Origin: Ochotona curzoniae
Taxonomy: Eukaryota; Chordata; Mammalia; Lagomorpha; Ochotonidae
NCBI RefSeq assembly: GCF_017591425.1
Contig: NW_024465885.1
Location: 45,937,001-46,001,000 of the forward strand
DNA length: 64,000 nt
Direction: 5' to 3'
Of the stretch, positions 11,810-23,557 are shown one piece after another. Under the pieces are notes generated by a model. The model had not been told where the DNA came from, made no database searches, and was given only the letters and a program-made list of their open reading frames with translations. The position numbers and the translations under genes were made by a program. Numbering within the stretch: position 1 is the first letter of the stretch; the number at the start of each line of letters is the position of its first letter.

Positions 11810-12235
11810 TTATTTGTTAGATTTTACAGTACATCAACATTGGTTTTTTTCTGACACACAGATTCATGACTGTTAACATACAGACAGATTGGGACGACCA
11901 CCACAACCATAGTGGAACATTTCTTTTCCCCCAAGCAAAGCCCTGTCCCTGTGAAGACATGCTCTCTCCTGCCTTCATCCCTGCAAACGCTGATTTATTC
12001 TAATCTTCTCCCAAAATGTTACATAAATGGAATTATGCAGGATGTAGACTTTCAAAGTTCATCCTTTTTTTTTTACCTTACCCCCACACCTTTGAGAATG
12101 ACCAAGCTATTCTGTCTGCCAACTGTTCCTTCTGGTGCTGAACAGCATTCTGAGTTACAGACTTACCACGGTTTATTTAACCCTTCATCTGTGGAACAAC
12201 AACTGGTTTAGCCCAGATCTTAATAATTACAATGA
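11810..12235 (-). mobile_element. Old L1M 3' region, minus strand
   Basis: The plus strand reads as the reverse of an L1M end: 'acataaatggaattatgcag', then a diverged 'gctgaacagcattctgag', 'accacggtttatttaaccc' and 'cttaataattacaatgagaa'. This corresponds to the ORF2 end plus the adjoining 3'UTR. It has decayed beyond any open frame. Confidence 0.75.
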
Positions 12236-13600
12236 GAACAGCTGTAGTCCTGTCTAGGCGATCATAGAAATTCAAGATGTTGTTCTTCAGGGGCAAACAC
12301 CAAGAGGGCATTTGCTGTTCAGCACACAGTAATTTGTAGATATCAACAATACACTCAAAGTCCGTATTTGTTTTTTCCCTAAAGTAAGAGACCATTACCA
12401 CTCGAAACACATTCTATAAAAGTAGTGTGCTCCATCCCTTATGAAATCATGAGTTGTTTTGATATTTTTTGACTATTTTCCATAGATGTTTTTGGAAAAA
12501 AATTGTCATGCTAGCAAGTGCAGAATAATTTCAGTGATACTATCAAGAATTATTCTTGTTGGCTAAGAGATACCCATTCGATCTTCCCAAGTAAAACATA
12601 AAATAGAACCAAGGGCAAAGAGACTTCAGGTCAAATTCAAACAGACCTGGACTGGTCAAGTGGAAAAAGTGATATGTTAAACTATGAGGAAAACACATCA
12701 TCACCCCACCCACCAAGTATACTAGCAGGTGTTCCATGCCAATCTTGTGGGTGGCCCACACGTCTGTGTTTGGTGTTTGTTAACCAATTCTAGAGAAAGC
12801 CGCCATCACCACAGTTCTGTGGGACAATCCATAGCTGGTACCTTTCACCCTGGGTCTCACGGGTCTCAGAAAAATCTATATTCCCCAGTTGAAGATGATA
12901 CCATAATGTCAGGGTACTTACAATTCAATTTCCCTCTTTCTAATCTAGGCTCCATTATGCAGGCCTTGGAAACGATCTCCCAAGAAGGTAAGCCTCCTAT
13001 CGATCCCCATTCTCCCACAGAGCAACTGGTGTGCAGCAACGCATAGAATCATAGGAGGGGGAGAGAATATTGATTCTAGGAAACTTAATATTATTAAAAG
13101 ACAGTTGTATTAAATCTCTTTCCTGGACTTAGCTGTACGCTTCCCCCAACCCCCTCTCCCATTTTCAGAAAATCAATGAGGCTAATACCCTTGTTAGTTT
13201 CAGAGCTTCTACTGCAGCAGTTTCATGTCATCGTAGAACCTACGAGAGGTTGGGAAGCTCAGCACTTGAGGTCTGGCGTCCTTAACTGACGGAAGATAAC
13301 AGCATATCTCTCTTTCATTACCCTGCCACTTGGATGGGGCCACATCGTATTTACACTCCACTTGCCATGTTGTCTTCTTTGGTGTGTAAAAGTGCCATGG
13401 TACTGCTTACCCTGAGTTTGACAGTAGAGAGCATAAAATTCACTCTCCAGATGCAATTTTCAGTTTGAGAGGAGGCGAAGGAAATAAGCTCAGCAAGAGT
13501 CAACATGGAGAAAACTTTTTTTTTATGGAAACCACCTGCCAATTGAAAAAAAAATCCCAGAATCTGCAATTTAAGATTATAAATTATATTTGCCTTTCAG
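12236..13600. other. Unclassified DNA
   Basis: No repeats were recognised. The last 30 bp form a pyrimidine-rich acceptor-like tract before the exon candidate at 13601. Short ORFs on both strands show no domain. Confidence 0.45.
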
Positions 13601-13737
13601 AGGAATATCCAGTCTTGAGCTTCCCTTTTTATAAGGAGCAGCTGCTTCTGATTTGTGACAAGATTAAAGCCTTTTGGAATATCTTTCCAGATACTCAAGT
13701 TCTGATAGAACGTCTGCTGTGTCATTATCAACTATAA
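13601..13737 (+). CDS. Possible terminal exon fragment (unidentified)
   Basis: A tract ending 'tatatttgcctttcag' has the form of a splice acceptor. The following 44 codons are open to a TAA at 13735-13737. The peptide looks protein-like: it runs from EEYPVLSFPFYKEQ through an amphipathic LLLICDKIKAFWN stretch to LCHYQL. The preceding 135 bp are also open in this frame but are A-rich and intron-like. I could not name a family. A chance ORF behind a chance AG is quite possible at this length. Confidence 0.25.
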
Positions 13738-14555
13738 CAAGAATGCAAAAGGGCTCTAGAGTCAGCAAACCAAAGACCGGAATCTTCTTCTAATTATATA
13801 ATATAAAGCTTCTTGTAATTCTGATGCTATGAATTTGGAATTTGTGATTAAGTTGGGCAAGACTTTGCTAGGCTAGCACTTTCTTCACAGATACTGCAAA
13901 TGATATTTTAGAAATAATATGACAAGAATAATGCTGAAAATATGTGAAAAACAAACTGTCTTTAACCCCCTTCAAAGACCTAAGAAGCCACAACTGGCCT
14001 GCAACTATTTGTGGTGCTTTTTTTAAAGTTATTTGATGTCTCTGCCTTGGGCTTCTTAGGGAGTGGGGTTCACAGCTGCCAACTGGCTACATCCATCGGA
14101 CAGTCCAGGCACCATGAATGCCCCAGAATGGACTTGGTATTTGCATCCCTGCCCATGCTCCCTCCTGTTCCCCTTGTATTTTGTGTTTATTTGTTTGTTT
14201 GTTTCACAATGATCCCCCGTGTTCATTATTACTTGTAAGAGAGACCCAAAAAGTGACCAAGAATCATTAGTTGGACGTTCTTAAGAAATTCCTAGCTGGA
14301 TTCCTGTCCCCAGAGCCCAGCACCTTGCTGCTTCCTCCTTGTTTGGTGGTCCTTGTTTGGACCACAGCCTGGAGCCTGGTAAAGGGTGGTCCCTCTTGCT
14401 CTAAGCTGAACATGGTGTAATCATTGCTGCCTCTTTCTCCCCCCTCCAACCCCTGCACTCAGTGGTTCCCCAATAGTCCTCACTTTGTCTTTAAAATATC
14501 TATCTGAACAAGGTCCACTCAACATTCCCTCTATTAGTGCTATAGCATTAACCTG
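13738..14555. other. Unclassified DNA
   Basis: Nothing recognised. A short TTTG-type run lies at about 14183-14204 (tttgtttgtttgttt). Confidence 0.45.
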
Positions 14556-14559
14556 CAAA

Positions 14560-14830
14560 GAGTGTTCACTTGCCTCTGAAATGACCCCTGCTAACCAACT
14601 AGCAGCCAGCTGGTGACTCCTAACTTTATGGCCCTGAAATTCCCAATTCCCTTTCCCCATTCTCCACAAATCCCCCCTTTCCTTCTAACTTGGGCTCAAA
14701 TGTCAGCTCCCTTGCACTTTCACTTCCTTCCCACAAAAACAAGGGGTTTCTTCATCTACTCGCCTCTGTATTTGCTCTGTCTCAATGATAACACTTACCT
14801 TGCATTTGATACTCTTTGACATTAACGAGT
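14560..14830 (+). mobile_element. Possible L2 fragment
   Basis: The pyrimidine-rich text 'gggctcaaatgtcagctccc' followed by 'cacttccttcccac' resembles the L2 segment that usually reads 'ctcaaatgtcacctcctc'. Only this core is convincing; the limits are guesses. Confidence 0.35.
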
Positions 14831-15204
14831 TCCATGACTAGTGATAGATATGTATATGTCTGGGGGTTTTTTCCTGTATTTAATTCTCTTCTTCCTATGA
14901 AATGAGCAAATTTCTCTTATTTCACAACACAGTTTCAGGAGCATAGTGATACCTCCTGCCCCATTCCCCACCCACTCACCTCATTTTTTATTTCCTTCTT
15001 TTTATTTTTGCCTAAGTTTTTATCGTGGCATACTTTCTCTCTAATCTCCAATAACTAATACACAGAGTACAAAACATGTCATCTGTGGGAACAAGATTGA
15101 CACTTCAAGAGTTGATGTATTCATCTTTTGCTATACCCTTGAGGAACAGTTTGTGTGTGTTGTTTAGTGTTTTTAATATTTTTTTAATATTTTAATATTT
15201 GTTT

Positions 15205-15490
15205 AGTGTTTTTTAATATTTAGGAGAGACGGAGAGAAAGGTCTTCCATCCACTGGTTCACTCCCCAAATGGCTGCAAACAGCCATAACTAAGTTGATCG
15301 AAAGCCAGGAGTTTCTTCTGAGTTTCTCACATGGGTGCAGGGTCCCAAGGACTTGAGCCATCTTCTGTTGCTTTCCCAAACTATTAACAGAGAGCTGGGT
15401 CCAAAATGGAACAGATAGAACGTGAAGCAGCACCCATATGGGATGTCAGCATTGTAGTGCCCGGGGTTAGCTGCTGGGCCGGCACTGGCC
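15205..15490 (-). mobile_element. CSINE, minus strand
   Basis: Contains 'gtcttccatccactggttca', 'agccaggagtttcttctg' and 'cacccatatgggatgtcagc', with the tRNA-like head ending 'ctgctgggccggcactggcc' at 15490. The T-rich tail merges with a run of TTTAATATT repeats (15170-15222). Confidence 0.85.
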
Positions 15491-15599
15491 CTGCCAAGTC
15501 TTTCACTTTGTTTTCTGCCCCCTCTATCTTCTAGTTGAATGCCTTACCTAATGAAGTGCTACACCATGATTGAGAAATCAATTGAAAATACTTCTTCTT

Positions 15600-15925
15600 A
15601 AATTTTTTTATTTAGACATTTGGAATGTATAACAATGGAGAAAGGAAGTGATGGGAGAATGAGATGGAGAGAAAGAGAATCTTCCAACCACTGTTTTATT
15701 CTTCAAATGGTTCAGCTGGCAGGACTACACGGGGTCAAACCCAGGAATGGGAATCTCATCCCACTGATAGCAGGAAGCCATGCACCTGGGCCATTATCCA
15801 CTGCCTTCCCAAGCACGATAACAGGAAGATGGATCAAAAGCTGAGTTCGCTGGAACCCAAAGGGAAACTCCAATATAAAAAGGTGGGCACAAAAGTGGCG
15901 GCTAATCATGCTGTACCACGAAGTC
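15600..15925 (-). mobile_element. Old CSINE, minus strand
   Basis: Tail 'aatttttttatttagacat' at 15600, body 'gagaatcttccaaccactg', 'gcaggaagccatgcacctgg' and a diverged head near 15910. It belongs to the older layer. Confidence 0.75.
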
Positions 15926-17239
15926 AGTCCCTGTGTATGTCTGCAGATTCTTGACTATATGATATTCTTCTTTTAGTCTATGAGGATGTGTGGCACGTCT
16001 CCTAAAGCACAGTGCACCCTTGAAAATGATTTACTGAGCCCCACAGTAGAGAGACAAATAGATCTGAAATGCATCAGTTTCAAATGAACTCTTCTATGCT
16101 TCCAGTGCTTTACTTAAATTGCCTTTGCCATCTTCCTTTTGTATTGGTTTCTGTTTGGTCTTCCTAATAGCCAATTACTTGTGTGCAGAATTAAGTACAA
16201 GATTATAGCACTAGTTGAATACTTCCTTAAAGTGCAAAATAAAGAGCAAGAAAAAGATGAAAATGTACAAATATTTCAACACACACTCTTAGAACCTATG
16301 TTTCCAACACTGACAAGGAAGTTCAGAAGACACAGCCAGCCAGATGGACTCATGGGCACTACCAAAGCAAAGGTTAGAATTTTCTGTGAGTGGTAATCAC
16401 CTGTGGGCAAAATCAACAAGTTCCGAAGCTATCTTTCCTCTTCCCAAACACATGGCTTCCCCTCTACCTGCTTCACAACAGTCAATTACCCATGTTGAGA
16501 AAACAGGAAATGAATGGCTCATTGTTTCAAGCATCAATAATTAAATTTGAAAAGTCATCAAGAGGCGTCCTTCTTCCTGGAGTGTAAATGAATGGGAGTC
16601 TAAGTGTAGGGTCTAAGTGTAGTCTAACTGCCAGCAAATGAACTCCCCAGAAAGATGAAAAGGGAAAATGGTCTCCTTTCATTCTTGGCCCAATTCCTTC
16701 CAAAGGGACTTTATTGTCCCACAATAGGAGTGAAAATGCCCCACTCTGCATAGATGGCCCTTGGGTAGTCAAATCAGCCAAGCACGAGCGCCATGTGGGC
16801 ACAGAGCAGCTGGCTTAGTGGCTCTGCTTATCCCTGCTTACTGTTGGCAGGATTGAGTCCACTGCAAGCAAAGTCTTTGTGCACTGAGCACTCAGCACTC
16901 ATCTCAGCCAAATCCTGTCTGGCACACTCCTCTTTGAAAATGAGGGTGTGCTCATGGAGATTCTGGGCTCAACCTTGTAATGTATTTGGACAGAGAAGCC
17001 CCATAGGTCCTCTAGAACTTGAATGTGGCTTTGCACCCCTCATCCCTCCATCATATCTCTCTAGGTTGACAGACTTCTCTAAGCTTCCTGGTCCTTTTGT
17101 CTTAAAGTAATTTTATTGGACAACCTCATTCAATCTAACACACTGGAGTTCCTATATATCAGTTCCTCCATTTGAGGAGATCATTGAACAAATTGTTTAA
17201 AAGGGGATGGGTGGGCGCATACATTCCATACTTTGTTTA
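15926..17239. other. Unclassified DNA
   Basis: No family recognised. A small internal tandem repeat of 'gtctaagtgtag' lies at about 16598-16623. The frame at 16139-16396 has a pyrimidine tract in front of it but no other exon support. Confidence 0.45.
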
Positions 17240-17540
17240 TCCAGAAGTCCGCTGATGTACAATGGTGCTCAGCCATGAAATAGAATAAAGGATTGGGATG
17301 TACAGCAGCCTCAATGAACCTTCAATACAGTGTAAAAGAGAAGCCAGGTGAAAACACTACATGATTCCATGACACTCAGAATAGGTTAATCCGCAGAGAC
17401 AGAAAGTAGATCGGTGATTTCCAGGGAGTGAGAGAAGGAAATGAGAGTGACTTCTTGGTAGTATGGGGTTTCCTTTTGGGTTAATGGACATGCTTCGGGG
17501 CTGTATGAATGTGGTGGTTACATGACATTGTGAATATATG
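17240..17540 (+). mobile_element. Old L1M 3' end, plus strand
   Basis: The text follows the L1M ORF2-to-3'UTR junction: 'tgctcagccatgaaatagaa', 'ctacatgattccatgacac', 'agagacagaaagtagatcgg', 'ggggtttccttttgggtt' and 'acattgtgaatatatgag'. No frame is open. Confidence 0.85.
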
Positions 17541-17625
17541 AGGGTATTGCAAAAAGTATGTTATGAAAATAACTATGTAAGGATTACAAATTTTTTCAGC
17601 AAAATAAACACATTCTTTAGAGTAC
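17541..17625 (+). mobile_element. Mariner-like MITE fragment
   Basis: 'gagggtattgcaaaaagt' followed by 'aggattacaaattttttc' and 'gcaaaataaacacattc' matches the right arm of the palindromic element at 3524-3745. Confidence 0.5.
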
Positions 17626-17667
17626 ATAGATTACTTTGACTCAATATTTATGAACATTGGGCACATT

Positions 17668-17940
17668 GCTTTTTTAAAAAAGATTTATTCTATGCATTGG
17701 AAAGGCAGTTACAGAGAAAAAGAGTGAGAGAGAGGGAGAGAGAGAGAGAGAGAAGGAGGGACAGATCTTTCATCTGCTGATTTATCTCCAATAGTTACAA
17801 GAGTCAAGATTGATCCAGGCTCAAGAACCCCACTGAGTTTTCCTACATGAGTGGTAGAGGTCCAAGTTCTTGTCCTTGCCAGGGATGTTAGCAGGAAGTT
17901 GGATCAGAAGCAGAGCAGCTAGGACATGAACTGGTGCTTA
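17668..17940 (-). mobile_element. Old CSINE with internal (GA)n, minus strand
   Basis: The tail 'aaaaaagatttattctatgc' is followed by a GA-rich zone (17716-17755), 'gatctttcatctgctgattt' and a diverged head near 17930. The GA run is an expansion of the element's own TC-rich tail. Confidence 0.8.
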
Positions 17941-18249
17941 GAAGACAGAATTCAATCCAACAGAAATGTAACACAGAGACTAAAGGCGCTTATCAACCAG
18001 CAGGAACTCTGGATCAAGACCACAAGGAAGTAGCAAAAAGCAGCAATGATGCTGGGTTAAGGAAGAATCCAAAACAGAGGAACCAAAGACCAGAAGAGTC
18101 ATTTCTGTTACCTATGCCAGGCTGAGCTGCAGAGATCTTCAGAGAGAGCTTCACCACCACAGAATCTCACTAGCTACTGGCAGTAAACAAACTTCCCACA
18201 AGGCCAAGGTCAGGGGTGGTCTGTGGAAATAGGTCCTTTGTCATCATGG

Positions 18250-18578
18250 GAAGGAATGTGCAGCATGCCATATGGGTGTAGTTCAATTCCCAGCAGTTCC
18301 ACTTCTGATCCAGCTCCTTAGTGATGCACCTACAAAAGCAGCAAGGGGTGGCTCAAATCTGGGGGCACATGGACCCACATGAGAGATCTAGATGGATTTC
18401 TAGATTCCTGGTTTTGATCTGGTCCAGCTGAAGCAACTGTAGCCATTTAGAAAGCAAGCCAGCAAATGGAAGACCGATATCTCTCTCCCCATCCCCCCCA
18501 CCTCTTTCTCTCCCTCACTCTGTACTCTGCCTTTCAAATAAATAAATAAGCCTTCAAAAAAAAAAAAGAAAGAAAAAG
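18250..18578 (+). mobile_element. Old CSINE, plus strand
   Basis: 'gccatatgggtgtagttcaa', 'ttctgatccagctcctta', 'ggacccacatgagagatct', a pyrimidine-rich block at 18480-18525 and 'tgcctttcaaataaataa' before an A-run. It belongs to the older subfamily (tail 'ctctgcctttcaaataaa'). Confidence 0.85.
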
Positions 18579-18579
18579 A

Positions 18580-18840
18580 AGTAGGAGCACAATACAGTAA
18601 GATACGTCAAGAAAGAGGGAACCATACCCATACAATTGTTATTACAGTATGTTCCTATATTGGTTACATTTTATTAGTAGCTATTGCTGGTTTCTTACTG
18701 TGCTTGATTTATAGTGTTTCAATTGTAATGGGTATGTCTGGGAAGAAGCACAGTGCACGTAAGGATTCGTGCTATTTGTCGTCCCAAGCATTCACTGGGT
18801 TCCTGGCATTGTTTCCTGCAGATAAAAGGGGGACACTGTA
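18580..18840 (+). mobile_element. Tigger/pogo-like DNA transposon fragment
   Basis: The text resembles the 3' part of a Tigger-type element: 'attgttattacagtatgttc', 'cttactgtgcttgatttata', 'cattcactgggttcctgg' and a terminal 'ataaaagggggacactgta'. No transposase remains. It abuts the CSINE tail to its left. Confidence 0.7.
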
Positions 18841-19230
18841 TTTTCACTCGATACAGTCTCCTTTTTCTCTAGAGCACCCAGCCACACTCTGTTCCCAGCT
18901 GCCTTTCACAAGGTAGATTCAGGTAGCTGAATTCTTGTCCATAGAGTACAAGCAGAAGTGGTTCAAGTATACCCCACTGCCACCTGGCCCTGGGAATGCT
19001 CCAACAATATCCCCCAGCTAGTCTCTTTCTTTCTCTGTCTCGCTGCTTTCCCCCTGTCTTTGCATCAGTAGCTACTAACCAGAGGCTGTCTTAGCAGGTG
19101 GCTGAACTTCTAAGGCAGAAGGTGCTTGAGTTGCGGTTGGTGGAGAACATCCCTGGAGAGTTGCCCAGCCAGAAACGTCCACATTGGACTAAATATGACG
19201 GGAGGAAGAGCTAAGCCCTTGGTGCCCTGG
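18841..19230. other. Unclassified DNA
   Basis: No repeat or exon was recognised between the Tigger-like and MER5-like elements. Confidence 0.45.
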
Positions 19231-19403
19231 TCTTCCAAGTGTGATTCCAGAGACTGGTGACAGGAGCATCATCTGGAAACTTGCAAAACATGCAAATTCT
19301 TAGGCTCAGCTCTGACTTACTCAGGAACTCCGGGCGTGGGGCACAGCAGTTTGTGCTGCACCAAGACAACTCCGATGTCGGGAAGTTTGAGAACCACTGC
19401 TGA
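19231..19403 (-). mobile_element. MER5A-like hAT element
   Basis: 'ttccaagtgtgattccagag', 'gagcatcatctggaaacttg', 'catgcaaattcttaggctc' and 'aagtttgagaaccactgctg' follow the order of MER5A ends, including the CAGTGGTTCTCAAA-type terminal repeat (reversed at 19385-19400). The orientation is read from the family consensus and is approximate. Confidence 0.8.
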
Positions 19404-21445
19404 TATCGTCAGTTGTTTCATTCAGAGTGTTTAATTTGTGTATGGCAACGAGATGAACTTAGGAAGCTGCAGCATGAAGTCCCTAAACCGAGACATCAGT
19501 CACCCATGAAATTTGTTTGCACCCCCTCAGGGCTCTTAACCAGGAACCCAGTCTCACCACTGCCCAGCCCCAACCCTAATAGCCATGAGGGTCCATGGAA
19601 GACAAAGCATAAGCACTTTATTCATTCAGTTATTTTGTACAGATTAATCAACCTGCTCATTTTATGGCCCTTTCTTTAAAACAGGTATACATCAGACAGA
19701 TGTTTTTATAAATCACCTATAGGAAAAGTCTTGGAGAAGGGTAATCCATCAGATTCCACATCCACATTAAAAGAAATTTCAAGTGACTTTCTATATTGAG
19801 CAAATTTCAAACAACAGAACATGAAAAGTGGCCCTTCTTAGCTCCTTATAAAAGCTATGTTCAAGAGATGCCAAAGAAACAAGTGGCCTATGTTAACTCA
19901 TTTTTCAACTCAAAACCATCCAAATGAAAAGATTTCTGCTTTCATTGCTAGCTTCAGTGTCATGTCACTCATAAAAATTTGGATTGCTTAATTTCCCCCA
20001 AATATAAAGCCCTAATCTTTGAAATTTGAAATTCCAAAAAGAAAAAGAAAACAAAGCCCAAGTAATCATTTCAGGGAAATGAGAAACTTGGAATGAGCAT
20101 CTAATATCAAAGGGATGCCTTTAATTAGCCATGTGGATCAACAAATCCAGTTAGGAATGTGGTGGCACAGAAGAGAGCCCTAGCATTTAGCACAGCTCTG
20201 GGCATATCTCCCGCACTTAGTTCACAAGTAATTAGCATCTCCATGGAGCTTGGCTAGAGGAGGACAGGAGCAACCATATTCATCCTGTGATTAAATGGCT
20301 ATTAACACCAACATGCCCAGCGAAAGTATGGGACTCATTGCCTTCTCACAGCAGACTCCCTGCCCAGGCCACTCCCGGGAAGGGCGCTCAGAACACAGGA
20401 GCGGAACTCTAGGGAACTGTAAGGCCAACCCAAGCACCAGCTAATGTTCCCTGGATGGAGTCCCAAATTAGTGGTCAAGAATTTGGACTCCAGAGCCAAG
20501 TGCCTTAGTTCCAAACAAGGTCCTCCACTATCAACCTGCCACCTTGGCTCATTTTTCTGAAAGTTGCTGTTCTCAGCTGCAAATTGCTGAAAGCAGTTGT
20601 TTCTAACACAAAGCTTGACTGTGAGGTTTTGAGGAAGTAAAGGATGCAAAGGTTTCCGAAGCCCCGCAGGACACAGCAAGTCCCAAGGCAAGGTGGGTAA
20701 TATTTCCCCTTACTTGTTTTCTTTCCCTGGAGCCCAAATAGATTAACTCTTTCCTGCCAATGTACAATTCAATGATAAAAATAAATGTTGGCATGCTACC
20801 AGAAACCAAACCAAAGCAAACTCCAGATCCCTTTTTTATGCCAACCAGCCTCTTATGGTGACAAATTTGGGCTCATTCTATACTCAAAGCATCATTCTGT
20901 GTGAATGCAAATCATGAAACAAGAAGCAATTTTCAGAACTTCAGAAGATGTATGAGAGAAGAGTTGCAGGCGTAGTGAAAGTTAAAGAAAGTGACTGAAC
21001 GTTGAAGTGAAGAGCTCAGTGTACTCGCTGCTCCCCCGTTTCACTCTCATTCAGAGGCAAATATGAAAAAGTAAATCCTCTCAAATCACAAGAAGACTTT
21101 AAAGCTTTCGGGCATTCAGCCAAAGTGACCTCTTGTACATTCCACGTTACATCTAAACCATTGCAGTCATCATCTCAACTCGTGGTTTGGTGTGGAGCCT
21201 AGTACACAGTGGACATTTCGTGATGTTTTCTGGACCGAAGTAAAAGAACACGTGATTAAGCATGGTGAGCCACTGGGACTCAAGATCCAGTCATGCCCTT
21301 TTTAACAAGGAAGAACAAGTTTTAGAAAATCACAAGTGCATTTGTAGAATTTACCAAGAACATTCCAGTGCTTTCAGAAGGATAAGCAACTGAAGAAAAC
21401 CTCTCAGAGCACCGAGGGCACCACGGTGTTGTTCTAACAGCTGAT
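19404..21445. other. Unclassified DNA
   Basis: No repeats were recognised. The part at 20110-20260 ('aattagccatgtggatcaac', 'gtaattagcatctccatgg') is repeat-free with clustered TAAT sites. Minus-strand frames at 20335-20809 are open but have no domain and no clear splice sites. Confidence 0.45.
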
Positions 21446-21459
21446 CTGGGCCTTGGTTT

Positions 21460-21790
21460 AAAAAAAAAAAAAAAGCTGTTTTTAGATTTATTTGTTGTTA
21501 TTGTAAAGTCAGATTTACATAAAGAAAGAACTCCCATTTGTTGATTCACTCCCCCAAATGGCCACAGTGGCTAGAGGTGAGTCAATCCTACGCCAGGAGC
21601 CAGGTTCCTCTTCCCAGTTTCCTATGTGAGTACAGAGGCCCAAGGCTTTGGGCCATCCTCTACTGCTTTCCCAAGCCACAAGCAGAGAGTTAGATGGGAA
21701 GTGGAGCAGCTAGGACACAAATAAGCACCCATATGAAATGTCAGTATTTGCAGATGGAGAATTAGCCAGTGGGTTTCTACACCAGCCACA
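21460..21790 (-). mobile_element. CSINE, minus strand
   Basis: Tail 'tttttagatttatttgttg' (21478), then 'gttgattcactcccccaaa', 'gaggcccaaggctttgggcc', 'tttcccaagccacaagcaga' and 'gcacccatatgaaatgtcag'. A possible TSD is 'gggccttggttt' (21448-21459) against 'ggggtcttggtttt' (21791-21804), but an A-run at 21460-21474 complicates the left edge. Confidence 0.85.
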
Positions 21791-21804
21791 GGGGTCTTGG
21801 TTTT

Positions 21805-22410
21805 CTAGGGGCTAATGAGCTAACCACCTCATCACTTATCCAAGAAGGACAAAGATCTCTTTCTCACTCCAGCCTGCACTACTTTGCCTTATTTTGCCCA
21901 TGAATTTTTACAAAGAAAGGATATCCACTTAAGGCTTACCTTCTTTTCCCCTTGAATGAGTCATGTGGGTGCTTGGAGAGGACCTCAGGGGCTTTTGGAT
22001 GGATAGGGCAACAACAGGAGTTGGTAATCTTGTTTCTATTGAATAGCATGGATTCATTAGGTGGTATCCTTTGTTAAGTCAAGAAGACTGAATTCCGACT
22101 CCATTCATCTTCGTCTTTTAGATTCTGGATTGACTCCACTGGCAGTCCAGCTTGGAATTACATGAGAAGGTTGACTTGAAGCTTCGTTAGGGAGAAAAAC
22201 AGCCCCTGTCCCTTGCATCCTGAGAGTCGTGGCACTTGCAGCACATGCCTCTCCCTTTGAATCCTCATAGAAATGCTCTCATTTTCACTAGCAAGGCGCC
22301 CTGGTGAACTCCAAGCCTTTGGGAGCTGCTTCTGTCACTCACTGTGTAGCCTGGATGTAGCCAGCATAGTTTATAAAAATCCCACAAGACATTAGTCATC
22401 CTGCACAGTG
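21805..22410. other. Unclassified DNA
   Basis: Nothing recognised before the MLT1-type LTR. Confidence 0.45.
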
Positions 22411-22745
22411 GGCTGAAAAGTGGTCCCCAAAAAGCTATGTTTGCATCCAATCCCTCCCAAATTTGGAAAAGAGATCATATTTGGAGCAAAGATCTTTGCA
22501 TTTGTAATTGAGGATCTCATGATGAGAGAGCATCCTGGATTCAGAGAGAGCCTTAAATCCAAGAGGAGGGATAGTTGTCAGAGAGGACATACAGCAAGGC
22601 CACTGCTGAGGTTGGAAGTGTTGTGACAATGTGCCAAATAATGCCAAGGGTTTCTGGCAGCCATCAAAGCCTAGGAGATAAATATAAAATATATTCGCCT
22701 GGATTCTCAGGAAGCATTATCCCTTGGTATAACCCCTAGCAGAAA
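22411..22745 (+). mobile_element. MLT1-type LTR (MaLR)
   Basis: The landmarks occur in MLT1 order: 'gggctgaaaagtggtcccc', 'caaagatctttgcatttgta', 'gaggatctcatgatgagaga', 'tgccaagggtttctggcag' and 'aagcctaggagata'. It is a solo, 3'-decayed LTR of an ancient mammalian endogenous retrovirus-like element. No internal coding region is present. Confidence 0.85.
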
Positions 22746-23039
22746 CTAAAAATCAGCAGGATGCAGCTGACAGGGTTCACAGACAAGCTGGGGTCAAGTT
22801 CATCCTTGCATAGTCTGTGAGGACATCAGATGCTACTAAGCAATGCAGTTCACTGTGAATTCATGCCCTCCAAGCAGCACACAGTCACCACATGCTTCCT
22901 AACATCACTGTTCATTTTCATTCATGACATCATGACTTCTGTTTGGTCTGGAATGAAGGAAGCTGCTCACTTTTTAAGTAGAATTGGAAAAGGCTGCCTC
23001 TGATAATGTTTCCCTTGTTCTGGAATCCCTTCCCTAATT
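22746..23039. other. Unclassified DNA
   Basis: No recognised feature; the stretch ends in the TG/CA repeat. Confidence 0.4.
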
Positions 23040-23049
23040 ATGTGTGTGT

Positions 23050-23096
<47 letters not shown>
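23040..23096 (+). repeat. (TG)n(CA)n compound microsatellite
   Basis: Five to six TG units run straight into TA and then about 22 CA units. Positions 23041-23062 are a perfect 22-bp palindrome. Confidence 0.98.
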
Positions 23097-23098
<2 letters not shown>

Positions 23099-23220
23099 GT
23101 ATACACACACTCCCCTTTCTGCTCCCATATGCCTCTTTTCCCCTGAGCTGTGTCCTCAGTCTCCAAATAGCCTCAATATCTAGAGCCATGTCTAGCATGC
23201 ACAGAAGTATACAGAGTTGA

Positions 23221-23557
23221 AGGGCTGGTACAATAGCTCAACTGGCTCATCCTCTACCCCTAAACGTTGGCATCCTATATGGGTGCTGGTTCATGTCCCG
23301 GCTGCTATATTTCCCATACAGATCCCTGTTTGTAACCTGGGAAAGCAGTACAAGATGTCCCAAAGCCTTAGGATCCTGGACTCATGTGGGAGATTCAGAA
23401 GAAGCTCCTGGCTCTTGGCTGCAGATCAGCTCAGCTCGTGCCATTGCAGCCATTTGGGGAATGAAGCAGCAGATAGAAGAGCTTTTTCTCTGGGTGTCTC
23501 TTCTTTTCTATGTAAACCTGCCTTTGCAATAAAGATAATTAATTTTTTAAAAAAAAG
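23221..23557 (+). mobile_element. CSINE, plus strand
   Basis: The head 'gggctggtacaatagctcaa' begins a full-length C-repeat with 'gcatcctatatgggtgctgg', 'cccaaagccttaggatcctg' and 'gaagaagctcctggctcttg'. The A-rich tail is at 23525-23557. The head wording ('tggctcatcctctaccc') is closer to the rabbit-type form than are other copies here. Confidence 0.9.

Noticed and set aside
16139..16396. 85-codon plus frame after a pyrimidine tract ending in 'cttcctaatag'
   Set aside because: The frame begins before the tract, so the acceptor would not explain it. The peptide has no recognised domain and the downstream end has no donor.
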